Assembly (NCBI GenBank): GCA_963678705.1
Contig: OY783216.1
Location: 15,640,596-15,704,595 of the forward strand
From: Panorpa germanica
Taxonomy: Eukaryota; Arthropoda; Insecta; Mecoptera; Panorpidae
Direction: 5' to 3'
Length of the DNA stretch: 64,000 nucleotides
In this document: in pieces, positions 23,656-38,211 of the stretch
How positions within the stretch are numbered: the stretch's first letter is position 1
Layout: every line of letters begins with the position of its first letter
Program-made: the position numbers and the translations under genes
The notes under the pieces: model-generated
What the model was told of the DNA's origin: nothing
What the model saw: only the letters and a program-made list of their open reading frames with translations
Database searches by the model: none

Positions 23656-26239
23656 TGCTAGATGTATGTTCTAGATGTAAATTTTTCATTTTCATTTAGT
23701 AATAATTTCTCATCCACAATTAATGAAATCTGTATATTACTTTAACAACTCAAATTTGATTTTAATAAATATCCTGTGTTTAAATGAAATTTGGTAAATA
23801 GTATTTCAGGTAAAATTAAATTATACAAATAATTTGCCCTGTATACCTGCCACATAATTAATAAAATATAATAATACTAGCGGTTACCCCCGTCTTTACT
23901 AACGACTGTCTTTTGTGTGTATGTTAATTCCATTTTTAAATTAAAATATTTAACTCATTCTATATTCATTTTACAGATAAAAACAAATAATTTTTCATAT
24001 TATCGGACTAGAAAAATATATTTTTTCATATAAATATAAAATATTTTCAATTTATTCGTTACTTAACCAAATTTTTTTTTAAATTTGGGATTTTCAAAGT
24101 TAGCCCCCACCTTCAAAATTTTTACTTTCTAGCAAAATTTTTACCATAGGCAGAAACTGCCACCGTGGCCCCAAATAAAACTTTTAGATTTTGAATTTTT
24201 TGTTTTTAATATATTATTCAACTGTTACACAATCAAAAATTGGAGTTTTCTCTATAGTTTTCTACCAGGCCCCCTAATTTTCTCGGCGCCCCTTCTATAA
24301 AATTTTAAATTTCAAAATTTTGAAAAATGTTCGCAATTAGCAAAATGCACATGCAAAATTTAACATTTCTATCTTTTAGGAATAAAAAGTTATTCAAAAA
24401 AGGAGCCCTCTTTTTTCCATTTTTTCCGAAGTTGCGGGTTTCCAGAAAGTTTAAGAAAAAATCCAAAGACGCCATTTTTTCTCTACGAAATGGGAAATTT
24501 TCGTAAACATTGTAGGAGCAGTTTTCGAGCCATTCGACCATACAACATTCAGTACCAAACATAGAACTTATAAACAAGTCATATACACCTGGAACATTAA
24601 AATATAGGATAAATATGGATATTATGATATTTATACGAGTATGAAATACTTAAAAAAAATTATAAAATCTATTTTAACTAAAGAGTATGACCCATTAGAT
24701 TATTTGCCGTTAAAGAGAAGAAATAGAGAAAAATATAAATCCTACTTCTCTGTCATTTAAGTCAGTATGGACAGCATCAGTAAGTTCTCTTAAACATATG
24801 ATGCTGAAAGGAAAAAATGGTATGAATATATTTTAAGAGCACCCATTGAAGTATTGAAAAGTATATAAAATCATCCAAGAAAAATATCCATTGAGACGGA
24901 GCTTATAAAACAAAGTGGAATAGGATTTTGATAGGTTTTATAGGATATGTTATAGTTACCTACTTTGAAAACAATTGAAATTGCTGCAAAATAATTTAGC
25001 AACAAATTATTTTAATTGTAGACATACATAATTTATGAAATTTGTTTAATTTATAATTTTGTATCATCTTTCCTTCTATCTTCTTTTCGTGCTTTCCATT
25101 CATATCGGGTTTCTTCGGGTTTATACGGGTTTATTTATGAGTTTAATTTGGAACGAACTCAGATACATTGCTCAGGCTACAGATGACTGAGTTTCGTTAA
25201 TCCGAACTATTTCGCTAATACTTAAAGAAAATTCTGTTTTTAAAATGAAGAGAAAAGTACACTATTGAGGTATAAAAAGTTACTAGAATTGAATTTTTTT
25301 TTGTACTATAAAGGTTGTAAGTTAATTATTTTATACATTGTTTATCAGAAATATTAAAAATTAAAGAGTATAAATTAACAACTATGTAGTAACTTTGATG
25401 TGTGTTTACTGTGGGGTTATGTTCCACTCGGAGACTTTTTTAACATCGTATAGTTTGAATCCTTTTAGCTAAAGCGTAATTCAGTGGCAAAAGTACAAAA
25501 AATAATCATTGGAAGTGATTTATTTCAGGAACTCTCTCGATCCGTACCAACCAAGCCAAATAAATAATTGCACAAAAAGAGGAACGTACTTTGACACAAA
25601 ACGAAATATCACAAAATGAAATCAAACTCTATATTATAAAATAAAAAAACTAACATGCTTGATCCTTTTTCATTTATTTTACTAATATTCCATCAATTTT
25701 ATTAAAATCTAAGGACATCTAAAGAACTGGTTGATTTCTTTCCAAAAAACATTGGTGATGAAGATGGAAACACAACTGAAGTAGGCATAAGTGATAAAAC
25801 AAAAAACAGAAATGTGAAAGAAGAAACAAATTTTGGTTAAGCAGATGGAAAATGCAAGAAATAACTAAATACAATACAATAATACATAAATAAATATGTT
25901 AGTAATAATTAAAGCATTTGCGATAATGTTACATTTTTCTTGAAATATATATTACAAACAAATATTATTATACAATGTGTGTGATTAATCAAAGAATTAA
26001 AAAAAAAATTATTTTGAGTCACTGGTCTTACACAAAAATATATATCTTAGAGGTCCAATTAAGACTATTAAGGATAAAATTATAATAAAAATGTGGGCAT
26101 TAAAAATACTATTAAATAATAAATATATCTACTAAACCCTCTTATAAAGAGATTTATAAAGAGCAAAGTTTATACATTAATCTGTAAATTAAAATAAGAT
26201 TAAAATTAATTAATAAATAATTTATTAAATAAGCTTCTG
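23656..26239. other. Unassigned AT-rich sequence
   Basis: Short C-rich islands at 24090-24290 (CCCCCACC, GGCGCCCC) stand out from the AT background. A 44-codon stretch near 24618-24758 reads KEYDPLDYLPLKRRNREKY, which looks protein-like but is unknown to me. The 90-codon minus frame at 24305-24577 has no recognised motif. Confidence 0.35.
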
Positions 26240-27240
26240 GTTAAGACCAAATTACTGCATTCCCGCCACAATGGAAAGTTGCGCAAATAATAATGATTAT
26301 TAAACCTGGTAAAAGTGTTGATGCAGTAAAGACTTATCGTCCAATCAGTTTGGTACGAATCGCCTCTATGGTAAGAGAAACTCTATTTGTGAAAAGACAT
26401 ATGCTGATAGAGATTTAGAAAAATTGATCCCTGAGTAAGACTAGTTCGGCTTTAAACAAAAACATGGCACAATTGAACAAGTCCACAGACTAATAGATGA
26501 CATAAATACAATTTTTGCAAAGACACAGTACTGTATAGCGGCCTGCCTAGACATATCCAAGCAGGCCTTCGACCGAGTCTAGCATAAAGAACTTCTGTAA
26601 CAGATCATGTTTCGTATTAAGTATTATATCTTCATTAAGTCTTTTAAAAATGATGCGACACTTTTTTGTAAAACAAGAAGAAGAAACAATAAACCTTTAT
26701 AAAAAACAAGCTTAAGTTTCTCAAGCGAGTACACAGAGTAGATTTTCCTTTAACTGTTGGAGTAATTGCAGGAACAATGTCCGATGATACGGTAGAAATA
26801 GCCGTAGATAGTGGTTCAATTGAAGTATCCACTTAGCTTAAGAAACGTTTTGACAACATAACACACTGGCGTTTTAAGGCAAATGCAACTAAATACCTAC
26901 AAGTGACGTTTACCATCAAACGAGAAACAATCCTACCAGTCTAATTAAATAACGTTCAAATAGCACAATCAAATAGAGCATGATATTTTGGAAAATATCT
27001 TTGTAGTCGATTTACAAGGAGAAAATAGATATTTGCGAAACGTAAGGCCTTAGGACTACAACTTCGTAAACTATACTGGCAAATAAACAAGAATTTTCAG
27101 TTATCGATAGAAAACAAATTATTATTATAATTAAAATAACTTAAACACGTATGGATTTATGGGTTACAACTTTAATGTTGTTGGGAACTATTCTCGCAGA
27201 GTTTGAATAAAAGATTATAATTATAAGATGTATATTTTTA
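26240..27240 (+). mobile_element. Jockey RT relic
   Basis: Sense-strand Jockey reverse transcriptase remains: QWKVAQIIMIIKPGKS near 26269; TYRPISLV near 26334; FKQKHGTIEQVHR-like residues near 26450; DISKQAFDRV near 26552; a damaged catalytic site SDDT near 26774, where Jockey usually has ADDT; then LQLRKLYWQINKNFQLS and ENKLLL near 27056-27125. The 3' end fades near 27240. Confidence 0.75.
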
Positions 27241-30200
27241 ATAAAAAGTATTCTGTAAGTAATATTAGCTCTGGTTTACAATGAGCGTCCTTTCTGTACA
27301 ACGTTAGAATTCACCAGGTCCGTCTTGCCTCATGCGCCATTACGAAGCACTCTCGGTACTTTAGTTAGAGTTACCAAACGCAGATGGCTCGTGTGTTCCT
27401 TTTACTAGTACTGGTGGTATCTACATTGGTATCTTACTTTACTATGATAGTACATATATTTATAATTAGCGGTGAATACAAAACTAATTATTTATTATAA
27501 TTACAACAAATGTACATCAGCTATCTCAAACATTGTGATCTTGCAAATATTCCAATTTAAAATATTACGCATAATTGTAGATGCACCATAGTGTATTACA
27601 AACAAATCAATCGATTGCCATACCTACAGTGAAATTATTAAATATAATATTATTTAATTTTTGTTAGAAGCTACAGCTTAGTTCAAAACCTATCAGCCAG
27701 GTGCCTCTAAATTACCAAATACCAAAAACATGTGCTTACAAAATTACTATATCAATGAGTAGAAATCGAGCGTATAAAATGAGACTTTCTTTTAAAAAGG
27801 AAATGATAAACATCTGTTTGGTATAAATACAAAGTAGGTCTTTTATATCTATTAACTATATGAACTTCATTTAAATTTATATTTAATCAAAATCTACGAT
27901 ATGTTGCATAAAATTGCAATAAACATTTTGCATATAACTTTTTTAATATATATTAATTTGCGATATACGGGCAGATAGTAAGTATTAGTTATTGCTTTAT
28001 AATATTAATTACAATAAGAAAAGAAGTGATCAATTTGTTTAATTTGTATTAGTTATTGCTTTATAATATTAATTACAATAAAAAAAAAGTGATCAATTTG
28101 TTTAACGAAATGCAGTTTATTACAACTGATAAAGGGTTACCGTCTACAACTAAGACTGACATTACTTATTACATCATATATACTTGTGGTATTAAAAATA
28201 TAATAGCGTGAGTAGTTACGGAAAGATTTATCGATGAATAGTATTACGCCGTGAATACAAATTTCATAGAAGCTTTCCCTAAGCTACAGGTATTTCTATA
28301 GAACATATTACTCTAACGTATTAAGTCATCAAACGAAATACAAGCCTACCAGACAATCTAATTACCGTCCGAGTATACCTAAATAGGTTTATAACAAACA
28401 TATACCGTTAGTTCAGAGGACTATAATCAGCGACGGCATCTTTAACTTAAAATTATCGATTAAAATTTAACAAGCTTATAAATTTTTTTGTATAGCAAAG
28501 AAAAAGTATTTTCTTTAGACTAATGCATTATGATCATAATGTCTATAACTATTCACGTTACGTTATGAATAGATGAAGATTTAAATATATTATTAGTTAT
28601 TTACGCCATTATTTGTACTTACGGCGTATATTTATTTTGAATTGATTCCGTACCTGAATAAGTCATATAGCACCATCGAATATATATATTCAGCAATATG
28701 TCTACCACCTAATTCCAGCATGGGCAATGTGTGTTTCTTAACATGTGAATTTCAATGAACTGTATATTTTTAACTATATTTTTTCCTGTTACTAACAGGA
28801 GTTAGTTTGTTATTTATTTTCACATTTATTCTGTCTGTAAATGTTAGTATATAGTTTTCGTAGACTGCTATAATTTATCACTTTCACTAATTGGGTGTAT
28901 TACTTGTTATGCACTGGAGTCTTCAATTGAACTTAAAGGTGTATCATTCAGAGTAATATTTCCAAATAGCCGTTTCGAATTTCCATTGCTGTAAACTTAA
29001 GTTGCAAAATTAAAAATGAAGAAAATCGTGTAATAAATACCTTGATGTCGCTGTTTTGAAACAATATAACTTTATAGAACGAGAGCGAGCTAAAATGAAC
29101 CCGTTAGAGACATTTTTCACCATATGGGCAATTCATACAATTCATAACTCAAAAAAACAAAAAAAAAATCTATCGCGGGCTAGAAATACAATGAACCTAG
29201 TTAAAATATAAAGAAACACATAAAACGGCAGGAAGAATCATAAGTAGTGGTAACTTAAAAATCTCAAATAACTGATATTTTTAAATTGGAATGTACCAAT
29301 ATTTCTACAACATTTACATAACTATTTATTATTAGCTGGTTCATTTCCCAATGATTTCACGTGTTTAGTTTGATTTTTGATTTTATTGTGCTGTATTATA
29401 CCTAAATATTATGTTTTGACGAAACATTTTCTAAACTACAACTCGACAACTAAGCAAGTGGAGCATAGCTCACAGTTTCTTTACCAAACGACATAAATAA
29501 GTATTATTTTTTTATTATATATGCACAGTTAAATACAATTTACATATTCTTTATAAACATAAATGTTAAGTAAATGTTGCGTTTGTATTATTTGAACATA
29601 CAACATAATCATTCGATCATATTTTATAACAAAGACGGTAAGATAAGTAAATTCTCGTTAAACAGACTTATTTACAATGCATTCTTTTTAATTTTAAACA
29701 TTTTAGAAAAAATGTTATTGAAACTGAAATTAAATTAATTACTAAAATAAATAAGAAATAATTACCCCTTTATATCTCTTTAGCACGGCACAGATACCAA
29801 ACATTTCTTAAAACGTCTTTCTCTTATCCACACATGCGTATCCCCTATTATTGTTATTTGCTGAGTGTTACATTTATACACTTTGATGTACGTTTTTTAG
29901 TACAATTAACGTAAAATCGTTCGTGTACATATACAAGAATCTTTGCCTGTGAACACAAACTATATGACCAACAGTGGGTTGCCGTATCATGTATATTGAA
30001 CATTTGTACCCGAACTCGATTATGTGAACATGTGAGTAAGTAATATAAAATGTTTCGCCTGGATTATTTTAGGTACACAATGTCTCTTGACCACAGTAAA
30101 TATTATTGTACAGAAGATATATTGCAATAGAAATTATATACAGAGTGCGTAATACATTCCAGGTTAATGTTTGCTTATACTGCACATAGAGCTGTTCTTA

Positions 30201-33200
30201 TTATTCAACTCGTCCTATAAGTATCAGGTGTATCAAAATTATCATACTATAAGTATGTTTTACCCAACCTGAAACTAAGCTCAGGAAAATATTGGGCATT
30301 AAAAAATATTGGGCTTAATTCTTATTCTTGCTTCAAAGGGGGTGTCGTCATCTAAATACAAAAGTAAAATTTCTTTTTAATGTTACGAAAATTTTTGAGG
30401 TAATGATTATTGCTGGAAAAAAAAATTGTTTTAAAATATTTAAATGCGAAAAAACTGATTGAAGTTATAACAGAGGAAATGGACACTGAATGCGGCAAAT
30501 TGACGGAAATACCGGTAAATAACCTTGTCTAACAAATTAATGTTTTCCCATTCCAAATATTTTCTTCTGTAGCCCTAATACAGCATTTCATCATTTTGAC
30601 TTCTAAAATCGTTTTATTTCAATATTTCCTTACCATGGGGGTCCTAAGATAAAAATGATTATCTATACATTTCTTGAAAGATAATGAAATGTACCGCTGT
30701 CAAGTATAGAATTTTATTAAAAATCTGTAATTATTGAAAAAATTGGTAATCTAAAAGAATCATTCGCTGGTAAGATCAGTAAAATGTGTTTAATTAGAAT
30801 AGCAATTATTCATAGCTTTAACAAAATGATAGATGCTTATAAAAATATAAAATTATTTTTTTTTGGCATATGCTGAGGGTACTTATTTTCTAAGGAAATG
30901 TTTTCTTTCCGCTACTATCTCATTTAATGGTAACGTAGCAAAAAAAAATCTGTGTAAAAACTCAGATCAATCGGACAAAGGGACACCGTGCTCGAATAGC
31001 CATAAAATTTAAAAAAGCATAAAATAAATAATTCACCATGAGTAAATAAGGACCCCCCTAATATACCTCACCTAAAGAAACAGTATAAGCAAACAGCATC
31101 GCGGAAGATAATACGAACCTATCGATGTGCTTAAGTTGCAAATGGTGCAGATGTAGATGTGTACTATAATTCGTAATACACTTATGCTGCGTCATATAAA
31201 ATTCAATATAAAATAAAAGTAAATACTAACTGGATATTAAAAAGTTAACAAATTTATATATTCATGTTATTAATAATTTTATTTTTTTTATTATTACTAG
31301 CTTACCATGTAGCCTAGCTTTTTAGAATTTAATATAAGTTGGTGTTCCAGAGAACGTATACACCATATAGCCAATAAAATAAATCAATAAATTTTACATC
31401 TCCTTTTATACTATTAACAAAAATAGATAGTAAGTTAAACTGATAATAATTTTAGTTGTCACACATCTAACCAAGGTTTGTGGTTTAAGTAACACACAAT
31501 CTTCAATGGAAAATACTTCAGCCAAAAGAAAGAACATTATTACAAATATTTCACTTTTGAAATTATTCTATGTGTATTGCAATTAAATAAAGCATAGACT
31601 AATATTATACTGTATGTAATATTAACGAATAAACTTATTTGTAATATATTCGTCGGTTAATTTTTAAGGATTACTTTATATTAATTTTATTAAAAGCTGC
31701 ATTAACTGAACGAGTGAATAGGCGACGTGGAAAAACCCAAAATCATTTTGACCCTTTCCAATTTTAAACAATTTCTTTATTTTTTTTTTTATATATTTAT
31801 TTTGTTCATTGAAATTAAAACAATCAAGTTTTGTTTAATTATTATTTAATAATATGCGGACAATTAGGTAGAGAGTTTTAAATTTTACTTTTCAAATCAA
31901 AAATAGTTATGTTCGGTTTTTCAATGATTTGTTTTACACTATCTCTAGCAAACTGTTTTTTGGTAATCCAAACTAACAATAATTTGTGTACTTCTTCTAA
32001 CACTTTAGATCTTTACTTCGATACCATACTTATTCCTTTAGGAAAATCAATTTCTTATACTCTCGGTACTATATAATACTGTTTGACTAGATCAGAAACG
32101 CGAAAACCATTTTTATGCTACACTATTATTTCCCTCTTCGATTTCACTGTTATAGTACGCTTATGCTGTTTTACACCTCTGTCACTAACACTTTTCACTT
32201 TCCCGTAAGCGTACTGCTAATATATAGAATATATTTATGAACTAAATATATGAACTAATTTGAAATGTTTTTACGACATAATGCAGTTTTTAAATACCAA
32301 AAAATTGAAATTTACAAATTTACGGCATTTTTAATTAAAAACACTTTGAGCGCCAATCACTGTATATGTAACTACATATTTTATAGATAAAAAGCAAAAA
32401 AAAAAAATATATCAACAGCAACGAAAAACAATGTTCACAAGATGCAGATCTGCGTACAAGTAGTGCAGCAGTGCTAAAATATTGTGGCATTGGTGAAACA
32501 TCACAGAGTCGTCAAAGCCATGTTTCAACAATGCTGACACGTCGTAGTAACATCAAAGCCATGTTCGTGAGTTCGTATCCCGAAGAATTGGTTGTAACTC
32601 GAATCAATATTAAATCGGATCTTGTGTTCATAGCCGAAATTGTTCGTATCTCGTAGCGTTTGTGACCCGAGACACCACTATCAATAGTATAGTATTAAAC
32701 GCATCCCTTCAGTATTGCGTTGGTAGAAGCAAAACTTTTATTACGCATTCCATATAGTTTGAATGGAACAGTAAATATTTAACACTGTTTACATCATATT
32801 CAATTATTTAAATATTTTTTTGTCTTATTGAACCTCCTCCGCTTAAGAGAAAGGAATTTTTGTTATATTGTTATCCTTTTCCATTGTACATTGTACACTG
32901 GTTTAAAGTTAGATTTTTAGTTTAGTGTTAAGTTATAGTTCTAAGATAAGAGTTTTAATTATAAGTTCATACGTTAAGAATTTAAAATATATTGTAACAG
33001 CTTACATCCGTTATTTTCTTCACAAATAAATTACTACACCCAGATAGCGATTTATAAAATATAATATATATTATTAAATTACATAAAAAATAAAATAATA
33101 ATTTCGCGCTCGATTAAGTTATTACGCGATGTCCCTTATAGAGAACCAAAAAAACAGCTTCTATCATTGTACATTAGTGTTCAAGTGTGCGTTATGCCAA

Positions 33201-34487
33201 ATAAATAACGAGGCGTAATAATGAGGTAACTATAAACAAGATGTGAGGAACAAAACTGGAAAAGTGTACTCGTATATATTAATGGACATTACTACTTACA
33301 ATTGCCATATTTACTAATTAATTAATTATATTCATAGCTGGTAAGAGTTTGTTATTAATATTACAAATACATTATTACAACAACCATATGGCAAGAAGAT
33401 ATAAATAACCTACAGCTTAATGAACAAAAGTGTTATAACCTAGGTAGTTATAAGTCGATGGTTTGGTAAAAGGAACAGCGCGTGTTACTCAATGCAATAA
33501 TATATTCAATTAGGCAAGTGTCAGCTTAGTGCAACAATAAAGTCATAACTTTTACAATAACAAGATAAACAAGCTGACTAAGTAAAATGTATAATAGTCA
33601 GTCGTAATGAAGTTCTTGACTAATTAACAATGTTCTGGCTATCAGTCGACTCATGAAAAGCTAAGGGTAGATATTAGTTTTATTATTGTATTAGGTTAAG
33701 TAGTCATGTGATAGCGACAGTAAATATTGACAAAGTAATAAAATATATTAAAACACTTTAGACAAATTATGAGTTCCAATGCACATTTACCCAAATTTAG
33801 CTATTAGACCATGCTCGATTATAGGAAAGACCTAACTGTTTTTTAATATTTTTCTTTAACAATATTATGATAAGCTATCTAGATATTAAAAATAAAACCA
33901 AACAGAATACTAGGACAATTGAACATTAAAATACTATAGAATATTGAAATTATTACTCGAAATCGATATGATTGCTGCAATCATAAAATTATTTCTCCTG
34001 TTGCATTCCCAATTTTGTGCTTAACAAGCAATCGATTGATAGTTCTCGAGTTTTTTCAGATGTTCGCTGGATGCAGAAGGAAATATTTCCAAAAAGTCTA
34101 CAATTTCGTTAGGATCCTCGCTATTCATTCGCTAAATTGCATTCCTCGCCAACACTACATGTCTTAGTAATAAATTATATATTTCCTGTAATAATAATAA
34201 GATCTAGTAGTGTTGAGATTTAAAAAAAGATTTAAGAAAAGCAATAAAACTGGATCGATGGAAGTAACTATCGTACGATTTATTGCTGCATTTATAAGTT
34301 TGGTGAACTATCTTTTATTTTTGTTAATAATCAAACAGGAAGTAAGTAAAACAAGACAAATCCAATAGACAACGGAAGAAAAATAAAAGACTAGAATAGA
34401 TAACTATGTGCGAAAATTATAATTTATAATCGTCTTTGAATTTATCTGCTACAAAGTATGTTTTAGTATCGAATTTATATAATCAAA
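27241..34487. other. Long unassigned AT-rich stretch
   Basis: About 7 kb without a recognisable gene or element on either strand, apart from the tandem duplication listed next. The 61-codon frame at 32471-32656 lies in a slightly GC-richer patch that repeats the phrase TCAAAGCCATGTT twice (near 32512 and 32551). It has no known motif. This is the largest part of the window that could hold unrecognised noncoding or very old repeat sequence. Confidence 0.4.
27982..28104. repeat. 64-bp tandem duplication
   Basis: Two adjacent near-identical copies, starting at 27982 and 28046, each beginning GTATTAGTTATTGC and ending near AATTTGTTTAA. They differ mainly in an A/G-rich run. Confidence 0.9.
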
Positions 34488-34693
34488 ATTGCGAGAGTTC
34501 GGCGGTGCCTTCTGCCCGAAAGAGGTTATAATGGCCCTATCATAAATGGAGATATGATGGTGATAAAATTTATTTAATTAATTAAGATATGCATTTAAAA
34601 ATAATGTGTTAGAAAATGCTTTTTTATTATATTGCAGATGTATACGGCACTAGCTGTTTTAATCGTGAGTCGCCGGCGAACTCTCGTAATTTA
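34488..34693. mobile_element. MITE-like element with GC-rich inverted ends
   Basis: About 206 bases flanked by imperfect inverted repeats of about 25 bases: left AATTGCGAGAGTTCGGCGG, right (reverse complement) AATTACGAGAGTTCGCCGG. The ends are GC-rich while the centre is AT-rich, which suits a small nonautonomous DNA transposon. No coding sequence. The target duplication and superfamily are unresolved. Confidence 0.5.
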
Positions 34694-35779
34694 AAATATA
34701 TCTATAGAATGCAATTATAATGAAAAAAAATCTATTAGAATCTAGTACACAGGTTGCGCTTTATGTTTTAAGCCAATGTTGTTTTTGACGTTATTAAAGT
34801 TACCTTTTATTTGACAGTCATACTTGATAGTCAAAGAATGTGGTGGCAGTAATATATTATTAAGCTCTAATGCCGTAATATCGTTATAAAGTTGTAATAT
34901 AAAAATTAGTAATTATTTAAATACATGCGTCATTGAACCGAAATCAAGAATTGAATTGTATTTAAGATAAAAAAAACTTTGTCTATTAGGTTATTTACGT
35001 AATTTACGTTATGTTTTATCAACTTTGATTGCTTTTGCCTTTATGATAGGTTGTGTAATTGAATGCGCAAAATAATATTGTTTGATATGTATATTTATTA
35101 TCTAAACATTGATTATATGTTGCTTTTCTTTACAAATGTTTCAATTTTCTTTGATAATAACTTTAGTGTGTAAGTAAACAGAATAATGTTAGTAATATTA
35201 TCGTTAAGTTGTAAAACTTAAGTTATTCTGCGTCATTGCGTAACTGATATTTAACGCAGATACAATCCATTGTTCCAATAGTCTACCTTAAACAAAAATT
35301 AACCTAATATTTTCCGAGGAATTTTTTTTAATATAAAAGACTTTGTTAAAATGTCTAAAAAATATGGTTTGGAATATGCAGTAAACTTACCGTTTGTGCT
35401 TATTTGAAAATTGTAATTTTTAACCAAAAACTTGTTTACCTTGAATCAGAATCAGTATTTCGAAATTTGTTTGTCATGTGTTTTAAACTTTTGGTTCATA
35501 CTGAAATTTTTGAGTATTCGGTGGTATGAGCAGCCACCTTGGAAAAATTGTAACGTTTTTCTTTAGAATTACTAGTATTACTTTAATAATTGTTATTAAT
35601 AATTAAAAAAAAAACAATTTTCTACAACGATTATTTATAACAATTTTGTTGTTGCATAATTAAGTAATGTAGCTGTAGCACTGTAAAGCAAAGATCAAAA
35701 AAAAAAAATATTAAAACTGTATGTTGAGCCAATCTTTTTTGCTGTCTATTAGTTATTTACAGTCATCTCCTTAATAGGA
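34694..35779. other. Unassigned spacer
   Basis: AT-rich. No feature recognised. Confidence 0.4.
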
Positions 35780-36150
35780 AATTCGAAGCAAATCCAATGG
35801 ATGCATCTTCAAATACGATAATGTGAAAACAGCTCCTAAAAAGGAACGAGCTGATAAGCTGCATCATCTTGGCAACTAGATAACATACCAGATAATAAAA
35901 AACAAAAAAAAATATTAGAAATAAGCTCAACTAAAGAAAACTGTTCTAAAAGTTTTTACTTTGTACCAACTTCAAATAAGTTAGAGGTACTGTCAAGAGG
36001 AGAAACATTCAGTAAAGTAACAGAGGATCATCCATCAATCCAACCCAGACAGCCTCAGCCGCAACTTATCTTTGTAACTGGAGTCAAAGCAATAGCAGGA
36101 ATCATTTATTCATTAGTTATTTCTTCAATATCTATCATTGATATAAAAAG
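35780..36150 (+). pseudogene. Jockey gag N-terminal fragment
   Basis: From about 35958 a 58-codon stretch without stops reads YFVPTSNKLEVLS, then PSIQPRQPQPQLIFVTGVKA. A Pro/Gln-rich run followed by an IFVTGV-like block is characteristic of the region ahead of the nucleic-acid-binding part in Jockey-type gag proteins. Upstream and downstream frames are broken. No ORF2 follows. Confidence 0.5.
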
Positions 36151-36779
36151 AATTTATTTAAATTAAATTAAATAAAAGTCTAGCTTTTCCCAGTGCTAAT
36201 CCTACAACCGATAATGCTGTCAGTATTTATAACAAAAATAATTCAATATTTCTTATCTTTTATCTTATTTTAAATGAATAATAGACCAACCACGTAAGTT
36301 TTAATAATAAAATAATATTAAACGTTATCGCTAATACAAAAGAAATATTCAATATATTATATTAAGATAATGAATATAAAGAAACTTATTTAAGGACACT
36401 GTTTTTTTTAATTGGTTCTATTACTATGGCATTAATAATTGTACAGACTGTAAGTTATAAATTTTTTAAACTTCGAATTATTAATTTTTCTGCTAAACAT
36501 AGCACTGAGCAAATACTCATACTGATTATTACATATATGTAATATTTCACTTAAGCAAATAATGCAAAATATTTTATCTAATATAAAACTTTTTGTAGTC
36601 TATTGTTATGCTTTTTGAAAAATAAATAAGTTTTGCGCATTGATATACTCACAAAACTTATTAAATACCCACTTTTACAAATAAACCGAGTTTGGATCTA
36701 GCAGTCAGTGCATACAACCGTATGCACTGACTAAAAATTAGATACTAAAAATTCATATATAAAGAAATAAATAAAAAAT
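36151..36779. other. Unassigned spacer containing a hairpin
   Basis: AT-rich apart from the perfect inverted repeat at 36703-36732. Confidence 0.4.
36703..36732. repeat. Perfect 13-bp hairpin
   Basis: AGTCAGTGCATAC at 36703-36715, a four-base loop AACC, then its exact complement GTATGCACTGACT at 36720-36732. It lies about 50-80 bases upstream of the I-like LINE that follows. Function unknown. Confidence 0.9.
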
Positions 36780-37499
36780 ATGTATTTTTTTTTTCTTGTT
36801 TCAAAAATGCTAAATTAGTTTGTTACTATTATTCATATTGATAAAGTTAATTTATATAATATTACTTATTATTTTTGTATTTCATTTTTCTTAGAATAAT
36901 AGACTGTAATGTGAGACCTGAAGGAGGGCAATATTATCCTACAAATAACAATACATTACCTATGGAGAATGTTAGTGTGATAGTGATTGTAAACAAATAC
37001 AACGGGAACAATAAATACAACAGCTATAAGGTTATCATAACATCAGATCAAGGCCAACAACATTTCTTCAGCTCAGTTAAATTAGCGGAAATATTTTATA
37101 AAGTAACAGACAGAAATAATATCATAAGAATTAAAAAGTAGGGGGAAATAAGGTCATTGCAAAATACAATAGCAGCAATTGCAAATAAGATTGTGCCGTA
37201 TTCAATTTTAAAACATAATAAGTTTGAGCATACATACCCTACTTTTGGTCTACAAAAACTATTATCAAACATGTAGATTTGGATTACATTAAGAAAGCGT
37301 TATTTACTAACATTGAGTGCAGTCACTATGATTACTAAAGTACAAAACCTTAACAAACAAATAAATACTGAAAATATTAATATGGTATGTACAAAGCCTC
37401 GACATTTTCTAAAGTACGCCGAGCCGTTAAACTTACTTTACAATGCAACAAATTCTGCTACAATTAGTGGAAGTGGAGGCCATACCCCCATTAAATGCC
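36780..37499 (+). mobile_element. I-like LINE relic, left part (host of the nested elements)
   Basis: 5' UTR block followed by ORF1. An open 88-codon segment at 36875-37141 contains YNSYKVIITSDQGQQ and FFSSVKLAEIFYKVTD, matching the same block in the full-length LINE and the other relics. Further ORF1 residues follow in broken frames to 37495. There the gypsy element G interrupts the zinc-knuckle region. The sequence resumes at 50786, as shown by direct comparison with the uninterrupted relic at 16690-16760. Together with 50786-51142 and 52844-55290 this is one LINE copy. Confidence 0.85.
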
Positions 37500-38211
37500 A
37501 GTTAACATGGGTTTACTATCTACATATGTTTTATTTCACAATCTAATAAACTTAAACATTTTAAAACTCTTAAAGTCAAAACCATACATTTATTTTATTA
37601 TATATTCCTTTAAAAACTCACCCATAAATTACATTTGATAATTACTTAAAATATCAAATAACGAGAGTTCTTTTATGTTCATTGAATAAACAAAGCAAAT
37701 GTCTAAAAGTCATAAATTATACTCGTACATTTAAAAACTGTCAGAACCTTGACTATGTAGAAAATCCCACGCCAATTCTAAAAAACAATTAGGGGTTAAA
37801 GTCTTAAACCCTTAGTTTAAATATACAACTTTAGTTTATATATATAGTTCGTAGAAAGATAAGGAGGCACTCTGTGAAAGTATAAACATCAATCAGGATC
37901 ATTATACTTTAACTTTCTCGACGAATCTTTATAGAAACACCACAATCGCTGTAAGTGTTTCTTTGATTCAGTAATGGTCAATTTCTATCGCAGATTATTG
38001 ACATTACCATAATTTTAATTTAAGAATACAAAAGTATAAATTACAAAAGAAAGAAATCAATAAATAGATAAAGTATATAATAAAATATAAATAAATAAAC
38101 TTAAATAATTGTTTTATTCACGTCGACTACGACATATGAATTAATAAGTAAATTAACCACCAAATATAAATTTGTTAATTACTTTCGGCTCCCAGAAAGT
38201 ATACATTAACT
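37500..38211 (+). repeat. 5' LTR of element G
   Basis: 712 bases, matching 50070-50781 throughout with about 17 substitutions counted by eye. It provides the promoter and polyadenylation signals of the element. AATAAA-type signals lie near its 3' end. Confidence 0.93.

Noticed and set aside
24305..24577. 90-codon minus-strand frame as a possible host gene
   Set aside because: Phe/Asn-rich composition from AT-rich DNA, no motif, no support upstream or downstream.
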